Source: GW2011-AR5 sp041645025
GTDB lineage: Archaea > Aenigmatarchaeota > Aenigmatarchaeia > GW2011-AR5
Direction of reading: 5' to 3'
DNA length: 37,793 nucleotides
Assembly (NCBI GenBank): GCA_041645025.1
Contig: JBAZQV010000006.1
Location: forward strand, 1 to 37,793
The notes beneath the pieces were generated by a model, which saw nothing but the letters and a program-made list of their open reading frames with translations, was not told the origin of the DNA and made no database searches. Positions 8,088 through 15,865 of this stretch are shown piece by piece (position 1 is the first letter of the stretch; every line of letters begins with the position of its first letter). Both the position numbers and the translations under genes were made by a program.

Positions 8088-9620
8088 ATGTGCGGCATTG
8101 TGGGCGCGTATTCTGTTAACTGGGAAAATGTCATTCCATTAACATGTATTTCTGCGCAGTTCGAACAGAACAGAGGCGGAATATATCCGCAGGGTGTTGG
8201 GCTATCTGACGGCAGACAAACTTATACAAGTTCAGAACCCGCGTCTCAATTTTATCCAAAATATTTCAAAAGCCCACAGCGACATATAAGCGCGGCTGGA
8301 CTGAGATATGGAACAGACGGAAGCCGAACAGATGAGGAAAACATACCACCGATAGAAGTTGAACTGGGGGGATTGAAAACTCATATATGCCACAATGGTC
8401 AAATACCTTACTCAAACGTTTTGAGGGACTGGATAGAAACAAAAACACCTTACAGACATAAAAGAACAACGGATACAGAGACCCTAGCTGCGTTTCTTTT
8501 GAATCAAATAGCTGAAGCCGGCAATATAGCAGATGGGGCAAAAGAGCTAGTTAGAGAACTTGAAGACGCCGCATTTTCGGTTGTTGCAATCTTGCCTAAC
8601 GAAAATACGCTTGTGGCATTCAGAGACAGAAACGGCTACAGACCATTATATGTTTATCAAAACGATAAGCGTGGGCTTTACGCTTTTGCTTCAGAAGATC
8701 CTGCGCTCAGCAACAATCCATATATTGATATGAATGATGGAAACATCAGGGAAGTCCAGCCAGGTGAAGTTATAGTAATTGACACAAAAGGCCTCAAGAG
8801 CCACTCGCCAGATCTGCCAATAATAACACCAACGCCATGCAAGTTTGAAAGAATATATTTTGCAAGACCTGACACGGACGACGGATTAGTTTGTGATAAT
8901 AGAGTCAGGTTGGGTAAAAAGTTGCATGAATACAACCCTGTAGACGGATTCTATCATGTTATACCAGATTCAGAATCTGGAGATTATGCTGCAATGGGAT
9001 ACTCGCACGCTTCAGGAATGCCGATGTACAAAGCAACCCCGAAAGAAAGATACCCTATTAGACTACCGGATGGAGTATCCCTTACCCAGAGAAGTTTTAT
9101 GACATTTGACGACATAAGCAGGCGGTCTTTGGCAGGGAGTAGACTAAAACTTAACAGGCTTGTAGCAGAAAGGGATGTCTTTGTTACAGACAGTGTAATA
9201 CGCGGCACGGTGATACGGCAAAATCTTAAATTGCTTCATGCAATGGGCGCCAAAGAAGTACATGTAAGAGTTACTTTCCCGCCAACAACAGACGTTTGCC
9301 ACCAGGGTATTGATTTTCGCGGGGCACATGAATTAGTTATGGGTAAAATAGACCCGGATATCCTAGATATTTACAAAAACTCCCATGAAGTGGACAAAAT
9401 CAACGCGGCGATGCGAGAATGGGCAAATGTGTACACGCAGGGAAACCCTCATGTCGCCTCTTTTTGCTATATGCCCATAGACGGATTTGAAGAAGTGGTA
9501 GGAAAAGGCTGCATGAGATGTCTCGGCAGAGATCATGACAGAGGAAGATACGACGGTCAGATAAAACTGCCGCCATTTCTGAGGGAATTTAGCGGAAGGG
9601 AATATATACAATACTATTAG
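8088..9620 (+). CDS. purF: Amidophosphoribosyltransferase-like protein (PurF family, Fe-S type)
   Basis: A 510-residue protein. The N-terminal Ntn glutaminase domain starts MCGIVGAY, so Cys2 becomes the nucleophile; RYGTDGS and CHNGQIPY follow the GATase II pattern. The C-terminal half is a phosphoribosyltransferase domain: FVTDSVIRGTVIRQ (residues 365-378) and GAKEVHVRVTFPP. Four cysteines, C251 in PCKFERIYFARPD, C404 in VCHQGIDF and C475/C478 in CMRC, sit where the [4Fe-4S] ligands of Bacillus-type PurF lie. The PRPP loop has T367 where PurF normally has the first Asp of the DDSIVRG motif, and the segment before it (YKATPKERYPIRLP) is divergent. No other purine gene is adjacent. The first step of purine synthesis is likely but not certain. 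Confidence 0.82.
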   Translation: MCGIVGAYSVNWENVIPLTCISAQFEQNRGGIYPQGVGLSDGRQTYTSSEPASQFYPKYFKSPQRHISAAGLRYGTDGSRTDEENIPPIEVELGGLKTHICHNGQIPYSNVLRDWIETKTPYRHKRTTDTETLAAFLLNQIAEAGNIADGAKELVRELEDAAFSVVAILPNENTLVAFRDRNGYRPLYVYQNDKRGLYAFASEDPALSNNPYIDMNDGNIREVQPGEVIVIDTKGLKSHSPDLPIITPTPCKFERIYFARPDTDDGLVCDNRVRLGKKLHEYNPVDGFYHVIPDSESGDYAAMGYSHASGMPMYKATPKERYPIRLPDGVSLTQRSFMTFDDISRRSLAGSRLKLNRLVAERDVFVTDSVIRGTVIRQNLKLLHAMGAKEVHVRVTFPPTTDVCHQGIDFRGAHELVMGKIDPDILDIYKNSHEVDKINAAMREWANVYTQGNPHVASFCYMPIDGFEEVVGKGCMRCLGRDHDRGRYDGQIKLPPFLREFSGREYIQYY

Positions 9621-9633
9621 TTAACCGGTGAAA

Positions 9634-10626
9634 TTATTTTCTCGAAAGCAGCACAACTCTGCTGTCAGCCTTCTCGTTAACTATGCTATAGGACGAGTGG
9701 CGCTCAATTTCCGCGGCGAACTCTTTGATTTCATTGTGAAGCGGCATATCCTCGTATTTCATAACTCTACGAGAGCCTCCAACAGCCATGAAACCCTTGA
9801 CCTCGATAAACTTACTTCCAGATTTTTCTATGATTTCCGCGTAGCCTTTCGGGTCTGTGAAGTTCAAGCCTTTGGCTAGTGTTAACCTTACAACAGTGTT
9901 GCAGTCGAATTTGCCCAGCATCATCAACGATTCATTTACTTTCTCCCAGAAGTCTTTCTCCATTGGAATGGCTGTTTTCTTATACATCTCCGGATTCGTG
10001 CCGTAGAATGAAACGTAAAGATTTGTAGGCTGATGCTCCAAAAGTTTTTCAATCATCTGAGGCCTGGTGCCATTGCTCACAAGATAGGCTGTCATTTTTC
10101 TGGATTTAATTTCGTCGATGAATTCTGGCAGATACGGATAAAGCGTGGGTTCGCCAGAAAGCGAAATAGCAACATGCTGCGGAATCATGGCTTTGTCCAG
10201 TTTCTCACGGTCGGCATTCGGATTACCATAGAAGCCCTGCAGTATCTCCACCTGTGCATCTATGCAGCCGTCTAGGACGCTTACCGGATCATCCCAGTCT
10301 TCTTTTTCTCTCGGCAAAATATAATCAAAGTTACGCCAACAATGACGACAATTGAAATTGCAGAAAAATTGACCCAATGACATTTGGATGCATTGATTGG
10401 ATTCAATACCATAAAATTTATTTTTGTAACAAACATTCTTTCCGCGGATACTTTCACGGGTCCAGTTACATATTTTTATCGCTGCGTGCCTGCCGACAAA
10501 ACGATATCCCATTTCAATGCTTTTTTTCCTCATGAAGTCGAGCTTCTTGTCTACGTCACCTATGTTCGCCTCTATGAAACCGTCTGGTATTCCATTACAA
10601 CCATTATCCTGAATAACCGGCAGCAT
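9634..10626 (-). CDS. taw1: 4-demethylwyosine synthase Taw1/TYW1
   Basis: A 330-residue radical SAM enzyme that condenses pyruvate with m1G37 of tRNA-Phe to give imG-14. The radical SAM motif is CNFNCRHC (Cys89, Cys93, Cys96). A second cluster is suggested by Cys53, Cys66 and Cys79, spaced 13 and 13 as in TYW1 enzymes. QCIQMSLGQFFCNF, HVAISLSGEPTLYPYLPE and YLVSNGTRP are further family signatures. The leaderless start at 10626 is set by the shared TATA box; an internal Met32 would lose a non-conserved N-terminus. It diverges from taw2, the next pathway enzyme. Confidence 0.93.
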   Translation of the reverse strand: MLPVIQDNGCNGIPDGFIEANIGDVDKKLDFMRKKSIEMGYRFVGRHAAIKICNWTRESIRGKNVCYKNKFYGIESNQCIQMSLGQFFCNFNCRHCWRNFDYILPREKEDWDDPVSVLDGCIDAQVEILQGFYGNPNADREKLDKAMIPQHVAISLSGEPTLYPYLPEFIDEIKSRKMTAYLVSNGTRPQMIEKLLEHQPTNLYVSFYGTNPEMYKKTAIPMEKDFWEKVNESLMMLGKFDCNTVVRLTLAKGLNFTDPKGYAEIIEKSGSKFIEVKGFMAVGGSRRVMKYEDMPLHNEIKEFAAEIERHSSYSIVNEKADSRVVLLSRK

Positions 10627-10648
10627 GACTAATTCTAGGGTAAATAGC

Positions 10649-10656
10649 TTTTAAAA
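10649..10656. promoter_or_regulatory. Shared palindromic TATA box for taw1 and taw2
   Basis: TTTTAAAA is centred at 10652.5, 26.5 nt from the taw1 start codon (10626, minus) and 25.5 nt from the taw2 start codon (10678, plus). The two start codons are only 51 nt apart and no second TATA-like sequence is present between them, so one box appears to serve leaderless transcription in both directions. Confidence 0.65.
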
Positions 10657-10677
10657 TCAGAAACTTATCCTATTATC

Positions 10678-11490
10678 ATGCTGAAGAAAAAAATTGCAAA
10701 GTTGACAGGCATGAAAGAAAGCGAGATTCCAGGCAGCTACCAGATAATCGGAGATATTCTTCTCATGAAAATGAAGATAAAGTCAGCTGCTAAAAAGAAA
10801 AAGGTTGCAGAAGCGGTCATCAAAATACTACCTTACGTGAAAACAGTCTGTGAAATAAAAGAAATAAAAGGCGAGCTGCGGGAGCCGTCTGTTAGCGTGC
10901 TTGTTGGCAGCAACACAGTTACGACTCACAAGGAAAATGACATACTATACAAGATAGACGTCAGCAAAATCATGTTCTCCAAGGGTAACCTGCTTGAAAG
11001 AAAAAGGCTGCTTTCGCAGATAAAGGAAGGAGAAACAATCATAGACATGTTCGCAGGGATAGGTTACTTCTCGCTGCCAATAGCAAAGCTCACAAAAGCA
11101 AAGGAAATCATAGCCATAGAAAAAAATCCTACAGCCTACAATCTGCTGACAGATAACATCCAGTTGAATAAAATCAACAATATAATAGCAATCCAGGGCG
11201 ACTGTAAAATCGCTGCGAGAACTTTTGGCGGCAAGGCTGACCACGTACTGATGGGCTATTTTCCCGGCACAGAGGAATTTCTCGCAGCAGCCATATGGAT
11301 GGCAAAGCCTGGCTGCATAATTCATTATCATAATATTTACAGGGAAAGTGAGCTATGGAGCAAGCCTTTGGATCAAATAGGAGAAGTTTGTAAAGCGTTC
11401 TCAAGAAGCTATGAAATTATAACAAAAAAGAAGGTCAAGTCCTATTCACCAAGAACACTGCACACGGTAATTGATTTCAAGGTAATTTGA
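10678..11490 (+). CDS. taw2: tRNA(Phe) wybutosine aminocarboxypropyltransferase Taw2 (Trm5/TYW2 fold)
   Basis: A 270-residue class I SAM-dependent enzyme. Motif I is DMFAGIGYFSLP, motif II is IAIEKNPTAYNLL, and the catalytic segment is LMGYFPGTEEFL followed by GCIIHYHNIY. The MGYFPGT and HYHN signatures belong to TYW2/Taw2, which transfers the 3-amino-3-carboxypropyl group of SAM to imG-14; Trm5 has NLP/NPP at this place. The N-terminal domain of about 100 residues is short, as in archaeal Taw2. Its stop overlaps the stop of the convergent enolase gene by 14 nt. A paralogous Trm5-type methyltransferase lies about 1.3 kb downstream. Confidence 0.87.
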   Translation: MLKKKIAKLTGMKESEIPGSYQIIGDILLMKMKIKSAAKKKKVAEAVIKILPYVKTVCEIKEIKGELREPSVSVLVGSNTVTTHKENDILYKIDVSKIMFSKGNLLERKRLLSQIKEGETIIDMFAGIGYFSLPIAKLTKAKEIIAIEKNPTAYNLLTDNIQLNKINNIIAIQGDCKIAARTFGGKADHVLMGYFPGTEEFLAAAIWMAKPGCIIHYHNIYRESELWSKPLDQIGEVCKAFSRSYEIITKKKVKSYSPRTLHTVIDFKVI

Positions 11491-12682
11491 AATTCCTTCC
11501 GGTATAGGTCGTGTCTTCTTCTTCAAGGCGCAGCAGCTGGTTATATTTTGATGTTCTCTCGCCTCGCATTGGAGCTCCGAATTTCGCGCCAAACGCGCCG
11601 AGGCCAACTGCAAAATCAGCTATGAAAGTATCTTCAGAATCGCCGCCACGATGCGACACTATTATATTCCAGTCGCTTTTCCTGGCCATCCTGACCGCCT
11701 CGATGGCTTCTGTCACTGTACCTATCTGATTTACTTTCACAAGAAGTGTGTTGCAAGAATCTTTTTCTATTGCTTTCTTTATCCTGCTTATGTTCGTAAC
11801 CGTGAGATCATCACCAACAACAAGAAAGCGCTTTGCTTTTGCCTTAAGCATTGCAAACGATTCAAAGTCTTCCTCGTTAAAGGGGTCTTCTATTGATATT
11901 ATGGGATAAATTTTTGCAAGGTCCAGATAATATTCAGCTAGCTGGGGAGCAGTTAGATTCCTACCATCGATATTATATTTTCCGTTGAAAAACTGCGACG
12001 CTGCTGCGTCAAGTGCTATTTTAACTTCCCTAGAGTAGCCTGCTTCCTCTATTGCATGAGAAATCAGATTCAATACGATTTTCGTATCGCCCAATGGAAG
12101 AGCGAACCCGCCTTCATATCCGACATTAGATGCAGTCTTCCCGTATTTTTTCACCGCAGCATTCTCGAGCGTGTAATAAATCTCTGAAACTGCGCGCAGA
12201 GCTTCCTTGAACGTTGTGAAATTCAGAGGAACAAGCATGAATTCCTGTATACTCAAATCATTGCCAGCATGAGCACCACCTTCAACAATAAGCGAGAACG
12301 GGACAGGTATTGAAGGTTTGAATCCAGGTATTTTTTCGCCTGAGGCTTTGCAGGCTGCTATGGAGACCGGTGTGGTGGCGTTGCCGCCCAGTTTCCATTT
12401 GTTGCTTCCAGCCAGGCTGCACAAAATCTCATCAATACGCTGCTGGTCTAACTTCGTACCCAGCAGCCGCTTTGCTATAATCTTGTTCACGTTTTCAACG
12501 GCCCGGCGAACCCCAAGGCCATGATAACGTGCTCCGCCGTCACGCAGCTCAATGGCTTCGTATTTTCCACGGCTTGCGCCTGCGGGACAGATGGCACGAA
12601 AGCCGTTAAGTTCCACCTCAACGGTCGGATGGCCGCGGCTGTCCAGGACTTCGCGTGCGTGCAGGGATTTTATTTTTACCAT
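11477..12682 (-). CDS. eno: Enolase (divergent)
   Basis: A 401-residue enolase, shorter than the usual 410-430. It interconverts 2-phosphoglycerate and phosphoenolpyruvate. Conserved pieces are EVLDSRGHPTVEVE, the catalytic-loop Ser in PAGASRG, GGAHAGN..IQEFM, the metal ligands in IALDAAASQF, SIEDPF and VVGDDL, the catalytic Lys in LLVKVNQIGTVTEA, and GAPMRGERTSKYNQ with the second Lys. Unusual positions are NVGYEGG, where NVGDEGG is normal, and SHRGGDSED, where SHRSGETED is normal, so the Ser that contacts substrate phosphate is Gly. The core catalytic residues remain, so activity is likely. Confidence 0.9.
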   Translation of the reverse strand: MVKIKSLHAREVLDSRGHPTVEVELNGFRAICPAGASRGKYEAIELRDGGARYHGLGVRRAVENVNKIIAKRLLGTKLDQQRIDEILCSLAGSNKWKLGGNATTPVSIAACKASGEKIPGFKPSIPVPFSLIVEGGAHAGNDLSIQEFMLVPLNFTTFKEALRAVSEIYYTLENAAVKKYGKTASNVGYEGGFALPLGDTKIVLNLISHAIEEAGYSREVKIALDAAASQFFNGKYNIDGRNLTAPQLAEYYLDLAKIYPIISIEDPFNEEDFESFAMLKAKAKRFLVVGDDLTVTNISRIKKAIEKDSCNTLLVKVNQIGTVTEAIEAVRMARKSDWNIIVSHRGGDSEDTFIADFAVGLGAFGAKFGAPMRGERTSKYNQLLRLEEEDTTYTGRNFKLP

Positions 12683-12823
12683 AATTATATCTTAATGCCT
12701 TGTATTAATTAATCTGATTCATTAACTTTTTACTAAAGACGTAGGCAGATGTTCGCTTTCTTGCTGATTACTGATGTGTTGTCTTGTTTTCGTTTTGGTT
12801 ACTGCTACACTTACCGGGAGAAG
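12683..12823. other. Intergenic region, enolase promoter
   Basis: A 141-nt gap between the enolase start and the trm5 stop. TTAATTAA near 12708 is correctly spaced for leaderless transcription of the enolase gene on the minus strand. I see no other feature; the apparent ORF running into trm5 on the plus strand is a shadow. Confidence 0.4.
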
Positions 12824-13681
12824 TCAATTAACCTCAAAATCTATCCTATACTTCCAGATACGCGGGCCATAGGGAAGGACCTTTTGCACCTCACGGAAAA
12901 TTATCTTTCTCTTCAAGGATCCGGCAACCTGGGATATTTTTTCCTTCTTTTCGTCAACTAATGATTCGTCGGAGAAACAATAAAAATGGCATATGCCTTT
13001 GGGCTTAAGGCATCTAATCGCTTCTGCCAGGTAATCTGCTGATTTTTCCGGCAACGGCATCAGAACACGGTCGCATTTTCCAGCATAATCTTCTATATTG
13101 TTCGCAACATCACCCAGCAGTACTTCAACCAGTTTTGATTTGTTAAGCTTGATATTTTTCCACAGGTACTCAACAGCAGACGGATTTATTTCGATGGTTA
13201 TTATTCGCGACGGCTTTGCCTTCTTTTCTATTACAATCGGGAAGGGTCCGACACCGGCAAAGAAAATCATCACGGTCTCGCCTTCCCTCACGCGCTCGGC
13301 TATTCTCATCCTTTCCGTGGATTCACGGGGCGAGAAATAGACGCGCATAGGATCAAGAAGAAAACGGCAGCCATTTTCAGCGTGGGTCACCTCGGTGTTC
13401 TTGTTGCCTGCAATGAGCACGTAGTCGCGTGTCCTGTAGACGCCCTTTATGGGAGATGTTTTTTTTAGCACACTTTTAACGTTCTTGTGCTTTTTCATAA
13501 GAGTCTTTGCTATCAGAGCTTCCTTTTTTTCCAGCTCCTTGGGTATCTCTATTATTGCCACGGCCTTGTCCTTGCTGCCCATTATGTCGAAAGAAGTGGG
13601 AAGAAATCCTAGTTCTGCCTTTGTCAGCCTTTTCTTGAGAAGTTCTTTTATGGTCATAGGTATCGCCGCTTGGTCATCCAC
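12824..13681 (-). CDS. trm5: Trm5-family tRNA (guanine(37)-N1)-methyltransferase
   Basis: A 285-residue class I methyltransferase. The Trm5 signature YFSPRESTERMRIAERV precedes motif I VMIFFAGVGPFPIVI, then ITIEINPSAVEYLWKNIKLN and the catalytic-region segment DRVLMPLPEKSADYL. The usual motif I of Trm5 is DMFAGVGPF, so DM is replaced here by MI, and the usual MNLP is MPLP. An N-terminal domain of about 80 residues (LPTSFDIMGSKDKAVAIIEIP) corresponds to the D2 domain; the tRNA-elbow-binding D1 domain is missing, as in Trm5b-type enzymes. m1G37 is the substrate of Taw1, so taw1, taw2 and this gene could cover consecutive steps. Confidence 0.85.
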   Translation of the reverse strand: MDDQAAIPMTIKELLKKRLTKAELGFLPTSFDIMGSKDKAVAIIEIPKELEKKEALIAKTLMKKHKNVKSVLKKTSPIKGVYRTRDYVLIAGNKNTEVTHAENGCRFLLDPMRVYFSPRESTERMRIAERVREGETVMIFFAGVGPFPIVIEKKAKPSRIITIEINPSAVEYLWKNIKLNKSKLVEVLLGDVANNIEDYAGKCDRVLMPLPEKSADYLAEAIRCLKPKGICHFYCFSDESLVDEKKEKISQVAGSLKRKIIFREVQKVLPYGPRIWKYRIDFEVN

Positions 13682-13695
13682 TACTTAGATTTATA

Positions 13696-13787
13696 GTGAA
13701 ACAAGTAAAAATTTTTAGTATTATAAACTTGTTTCACATATAGTTCCCAAGGAAGTAAAATATTCATTGCTTCCTTGGAGAACTATA
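13696..13787 (+). repeat. Two-hairpin repeat element, copy 1
   Basis: A 92-nt element. Hairpin 1 (13696-13737, 42 nt) has the 11-bp perfect stem GTGAAACAAGT/ACTTGTTTCAC. One A follows. Hairpin 2 (13739-13787, 49 nt) has an outer 8-bp stem TATAGTTC/GAACTATA, an unpaired A13779, an inner 9-bp stem CCAAGGAAG/CTTCCTTGG and a 14-nt loop. The same layout recurs at 23786-23929 (minus) and 27949-28040. It lies between the trm5 start and the kinase gene, and its 3' end CTATA forms part of the kinase TATA box. Confidence 0.85.
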
Positions 13788-13790
13788 AAT
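13783..13790 (+). promoter_or_regulatory. TATA box of the P-loop kinase gene, decides its start
   Basis: CTATAAAT is centred about 26 nt before ATG 13813 and overlaps the alternative ATG at 13789, which makes 13813 the likely leaderless start. Confidence 0.55.
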
Positions 13791-13812
13791 GTCTGAACTT
13801 AAAAATGAAAGC

Positions 13813-14343
13813 ATGCGAGTAATATGCCTTGCAGGGCTCATTGGCTCTGGCAAAGACATGGCTGCTGATTATATATCAAAAAAATATGGCTATTCCGTGA
13901 TAGACTACGCCAATATACTGCGTGAGATGTGTAAAAAAGAAGGCCTAGAACTAACAAGGGATAATCTTCAAAATCTAAGAGTAAAGTATGGAAATACCTT
14001 TCTTGCGGAAGAAGTTGTAAAAAGGGTTAAAGAATCCAAAAGCGAAAAATTCATCCTAACGCCACTTCGCAGGTCGGAGGACTTTGAAATACCAAAAAAA
14101 GCGTTTGGAAAATCAGTAAAGCTAATAGTGATAGAAACAGATGCAAAGATAAGATTTGAAAGACTTAACAAAAGAGGGCGAGAAAACGATCCAAAAAATT
14201 TTGAGGACTTTCAGAGGCAGGAGAAAAGGGAAAACGAAATATTCAATTTTGACAAGACGTTCTCCTACGTCGATTATAAAGTAAATAATAATGGTACACC
14301 AGAAGAGCTCAAAACCGCTCTGGACAAAGTAATGAAAAAATAG
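13813..14343 (+). CDS. P-loop nucleotide kinase-like protein (UPF0200/dephospho-CoA-kinase-like)
   Basis: A 176-residue NMP-kinase-fold protein. The Walker A motif GLIGSGKD lies at residues 8-15 when started at MRVICLAG, the position normal for this family. The body contains VIDYANILREM and FILTPLRRSEDFE, then LIVIETDAKIRFERLNKRGRE, a lid-like Arg-rich segment seen in the archaeal UPF0200 and dephospho-CoA-kinase-like proteins. The substrate is unknown. The 24-nt upstream ATG at 13789 lies inside the TATA box and is less likely. The repeat element lies directly upstream. Confidence 0.82.
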   Translation: MRVICLAGLIGSGKDMAADYISKKYGYSVIDYANILREMCKKEGLELTRDNLQNLRVKYGNTFLAEEVVKRVKESKSEKFILTPLRRSEDFEIPKKAFGKSVKLIVIETDAKIRFERLNKRGRENDPKNFEDFQRQEKRENEIFNFDKTFSYVDYKVNNNGTPEELKTALDKVMKK

Positions 14344-14357
14344 GTGTCTAATTTTTC

Positions 14358-15224
14358 CTATAGCGCTATCCATCCCATGTGAATAGGCAGCAATAGGACA
14401 CCTATTATAAACAAGGTTATTATGCCCTTATTCCAGGAATCTATGGACTTATGATAAAATTCTTTTTGCGTTGGTTTTCCAAAAAGGTATTTCAAAGGGA
14501 AGAACGAGCTTAGCATCAGCAGAAGCAGGTATTTAGGCAGGAACAAGATTATTGCCAGTGAAAAAAGCACTACGCCGGAAATTATAAGGACTCTTACAAG
14601 GTTTAAGCTCTTCCTGTAGCCGAGAAAATCCGCGGTGGTCCTAAAACCGGCATGTTTGTCTGCCGCGATGTCCCTTACTTCCTGGGTAATGCACACTACA
14701 ACTGAAGAGGCAAAAACTGCGGTGGCGATAAGCATTATCTTGAAATCAATAATCGATACAAGCGCATAGGACGCCAGGAGCAGCAGGGGAGTAGCTAACC
14801 CATGGACAACGACATCCAGCAGGAGTTTTTCCTTAAATCGAAACGGCGGCGCTGAATAAACAAAAAACATAATATAAAGAATCAGAATCACTAAAAATGA
14901 TGTGAAGGGTAAATAAAATAGTGATATAAGCAAACCTGATATGACCAGAGCTACGCAAAATATCAGAGCTTCATATTTTTTTATAAGACCGTTGGAAATC
15001 AGGTTCCGTGTGGATTTCTTTAGTTTGTCAAATGGCGCGTCAAAATAGTCGTTTATGGCGAACCCGAATGACTGCACTAGCAGAAAAACAATCACCATGA
15101 ATAATAATGACACATAAACAGAGATGCTTGTCAGCGGCAGAAAGTAGCCAAACAGGACAAAAGCGATATTCAATATCCAATCGTTCCACCGGGTAAGGCG
15201 CAGGAAATGGGATATTTTCGCCAT
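14358..15224 (-). CDS. UbiA-family prenyltransferase
   Basis: A 288-residue polytopic membrane enzyme with about eight hydrophobic segments. The first aspartate-rich motif is NDYFDAPFDKLKK and the second is EVRDIAADKHAGFRTT; together they bind the Mg2+-prenyl diphosphate. In archaea this family includes digeranylgeranylglyceryl phosphate synthase for ether lipids, and quinone or menaquinone prenyltransferases. No quinone gene is nearby, so ether-lipid synthesis is the more likely role, but this is inference. It converges on the kinase gene with a 14-nt gap. A TATA-like TATTTAAG lies about 25 nt upstream of the start. Confidence 0.87.
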   Translation of the reverse strand: MAKISHFLRLTRWNDWILNIAFVLFGYFLPLTSISVYVSLLFMVIVFLLVQSFGFAINDYFDAPFDKLKKSTRNLISNGLIKKYEALIFCVALVISGLLISLFYLPFTSFLVILILYIMFFVYSAPPFRFKEKLLLDVVVHGLATPLLLLASYALVSIIDFKIMLIATAVFASSVVVCITQEVRDIAADKHAGFRTTADFLGYRKSLNLVRVLIISGVVLFSLAIILFLPKYLLLLMLSSFFPLKYLFGKPTQKEFYHKSIDSWNKGIITLFIIGVLLLPIHMGWIAL

Positions 15225-15297
15225 TTTAATAAATTATTAACCTGTATTTAAGAAGGGTCACAGAAAATGATATTTTTGACGGGCTCGTAACATCGTT

Positions 15298-15828
15298 ATG
15301 GTGCCTAGTTTGGTTAATTACACATGTAATGGATTTGCGATGTGCATGGAAAATACAAAAGAAGCATTTCATTGGATTATAGGAGTCCTGAAAAGGTATG
15401 ATGTTCCGTTCCAGATTACTGGCGGACTTGCTGCAAAGATCTATGGCTCTCCAAGACCACTGAATGACTTTGACATAGATGTTCCAGATGAGAGACTCAG
15501 AGAAATTGTTCTTGATGTTAGGCCGTATATTGTGTTTGGTCCTGCTCACCACAGAGATGAAAGATGGGATATTCTTCTCATGACACTCGAGTACAAAGGT
15601 CAGGAAATTGATATTGATGGTGGCTATGGAATTAAAATCTGTGATGCCCGAACTGGTAAGTTGGTTCCGGTACCGACAGACTTTTCTCACTACGAAGAAA
15701 GAGAAATCTTCGGCCTGAAAGTTCCTGTTATACCAAGAGAAGACCTTATCGCTTACAAAAGAATGCTCGTTGGAGAACATCAGCAAGTTGATATTCAATC
15801 GGTCGAAGCGTCTCTCAGCAGGAGGTAA
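15298..15828 (+). CDS. Nucleotidyltransferase-fold protein
   Basis: A 176-residue protein with the Pol-beta-type signature TGGLAAKIYGSPRPLNDFDID, split here as GGLAAKIYG and NDFDID: the Gly-Gly loop followed by paired metal-binding Asp residues. A later acidic strand is EIDIDGGYG, and the C-terminus has REDLIAYKRMLVG, as in AbiEii/MNT-like nucleotidyltransferases. Many such proteins act in toxin-antitoxin or abortive-infection systems; no partner gene is visible. The start is uncertain: ATG 15298, 15340 or 15346 are possible, and a GTTAATTA box near 15316 would favour 15340. It lies directly upstream of a tRNA-Pro gene. Confidence 0.75.
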   Translation: MVPSLVNYTCNGFAMCMENTKEAFHWIIGVLKRYDVPFQITGGLAAKIYGSPRPLNDFDIDVPDERLREIVLDVRPYIVFGPAHHRDERWDILLMTLEYKGQEIDIDGGYGIKICDARTGKLVPVPTDFSHYEEREIFGLKVPVIPREDLIAYKRMLVGEHQQVDIQSVEASLSRR

Positions 15829-15865
15829 ATTAGGTTTAATCGCTTGAAAATAACAATATTTAATT

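Noticed and set aside
13696..13787. Reading copy 1 of the hairpin repeat as a simple transcription terminator
   Set aside because: The two flanking genes diverge from it, so no transcript ends there; the second hairpin has homologous copies elsewhere.
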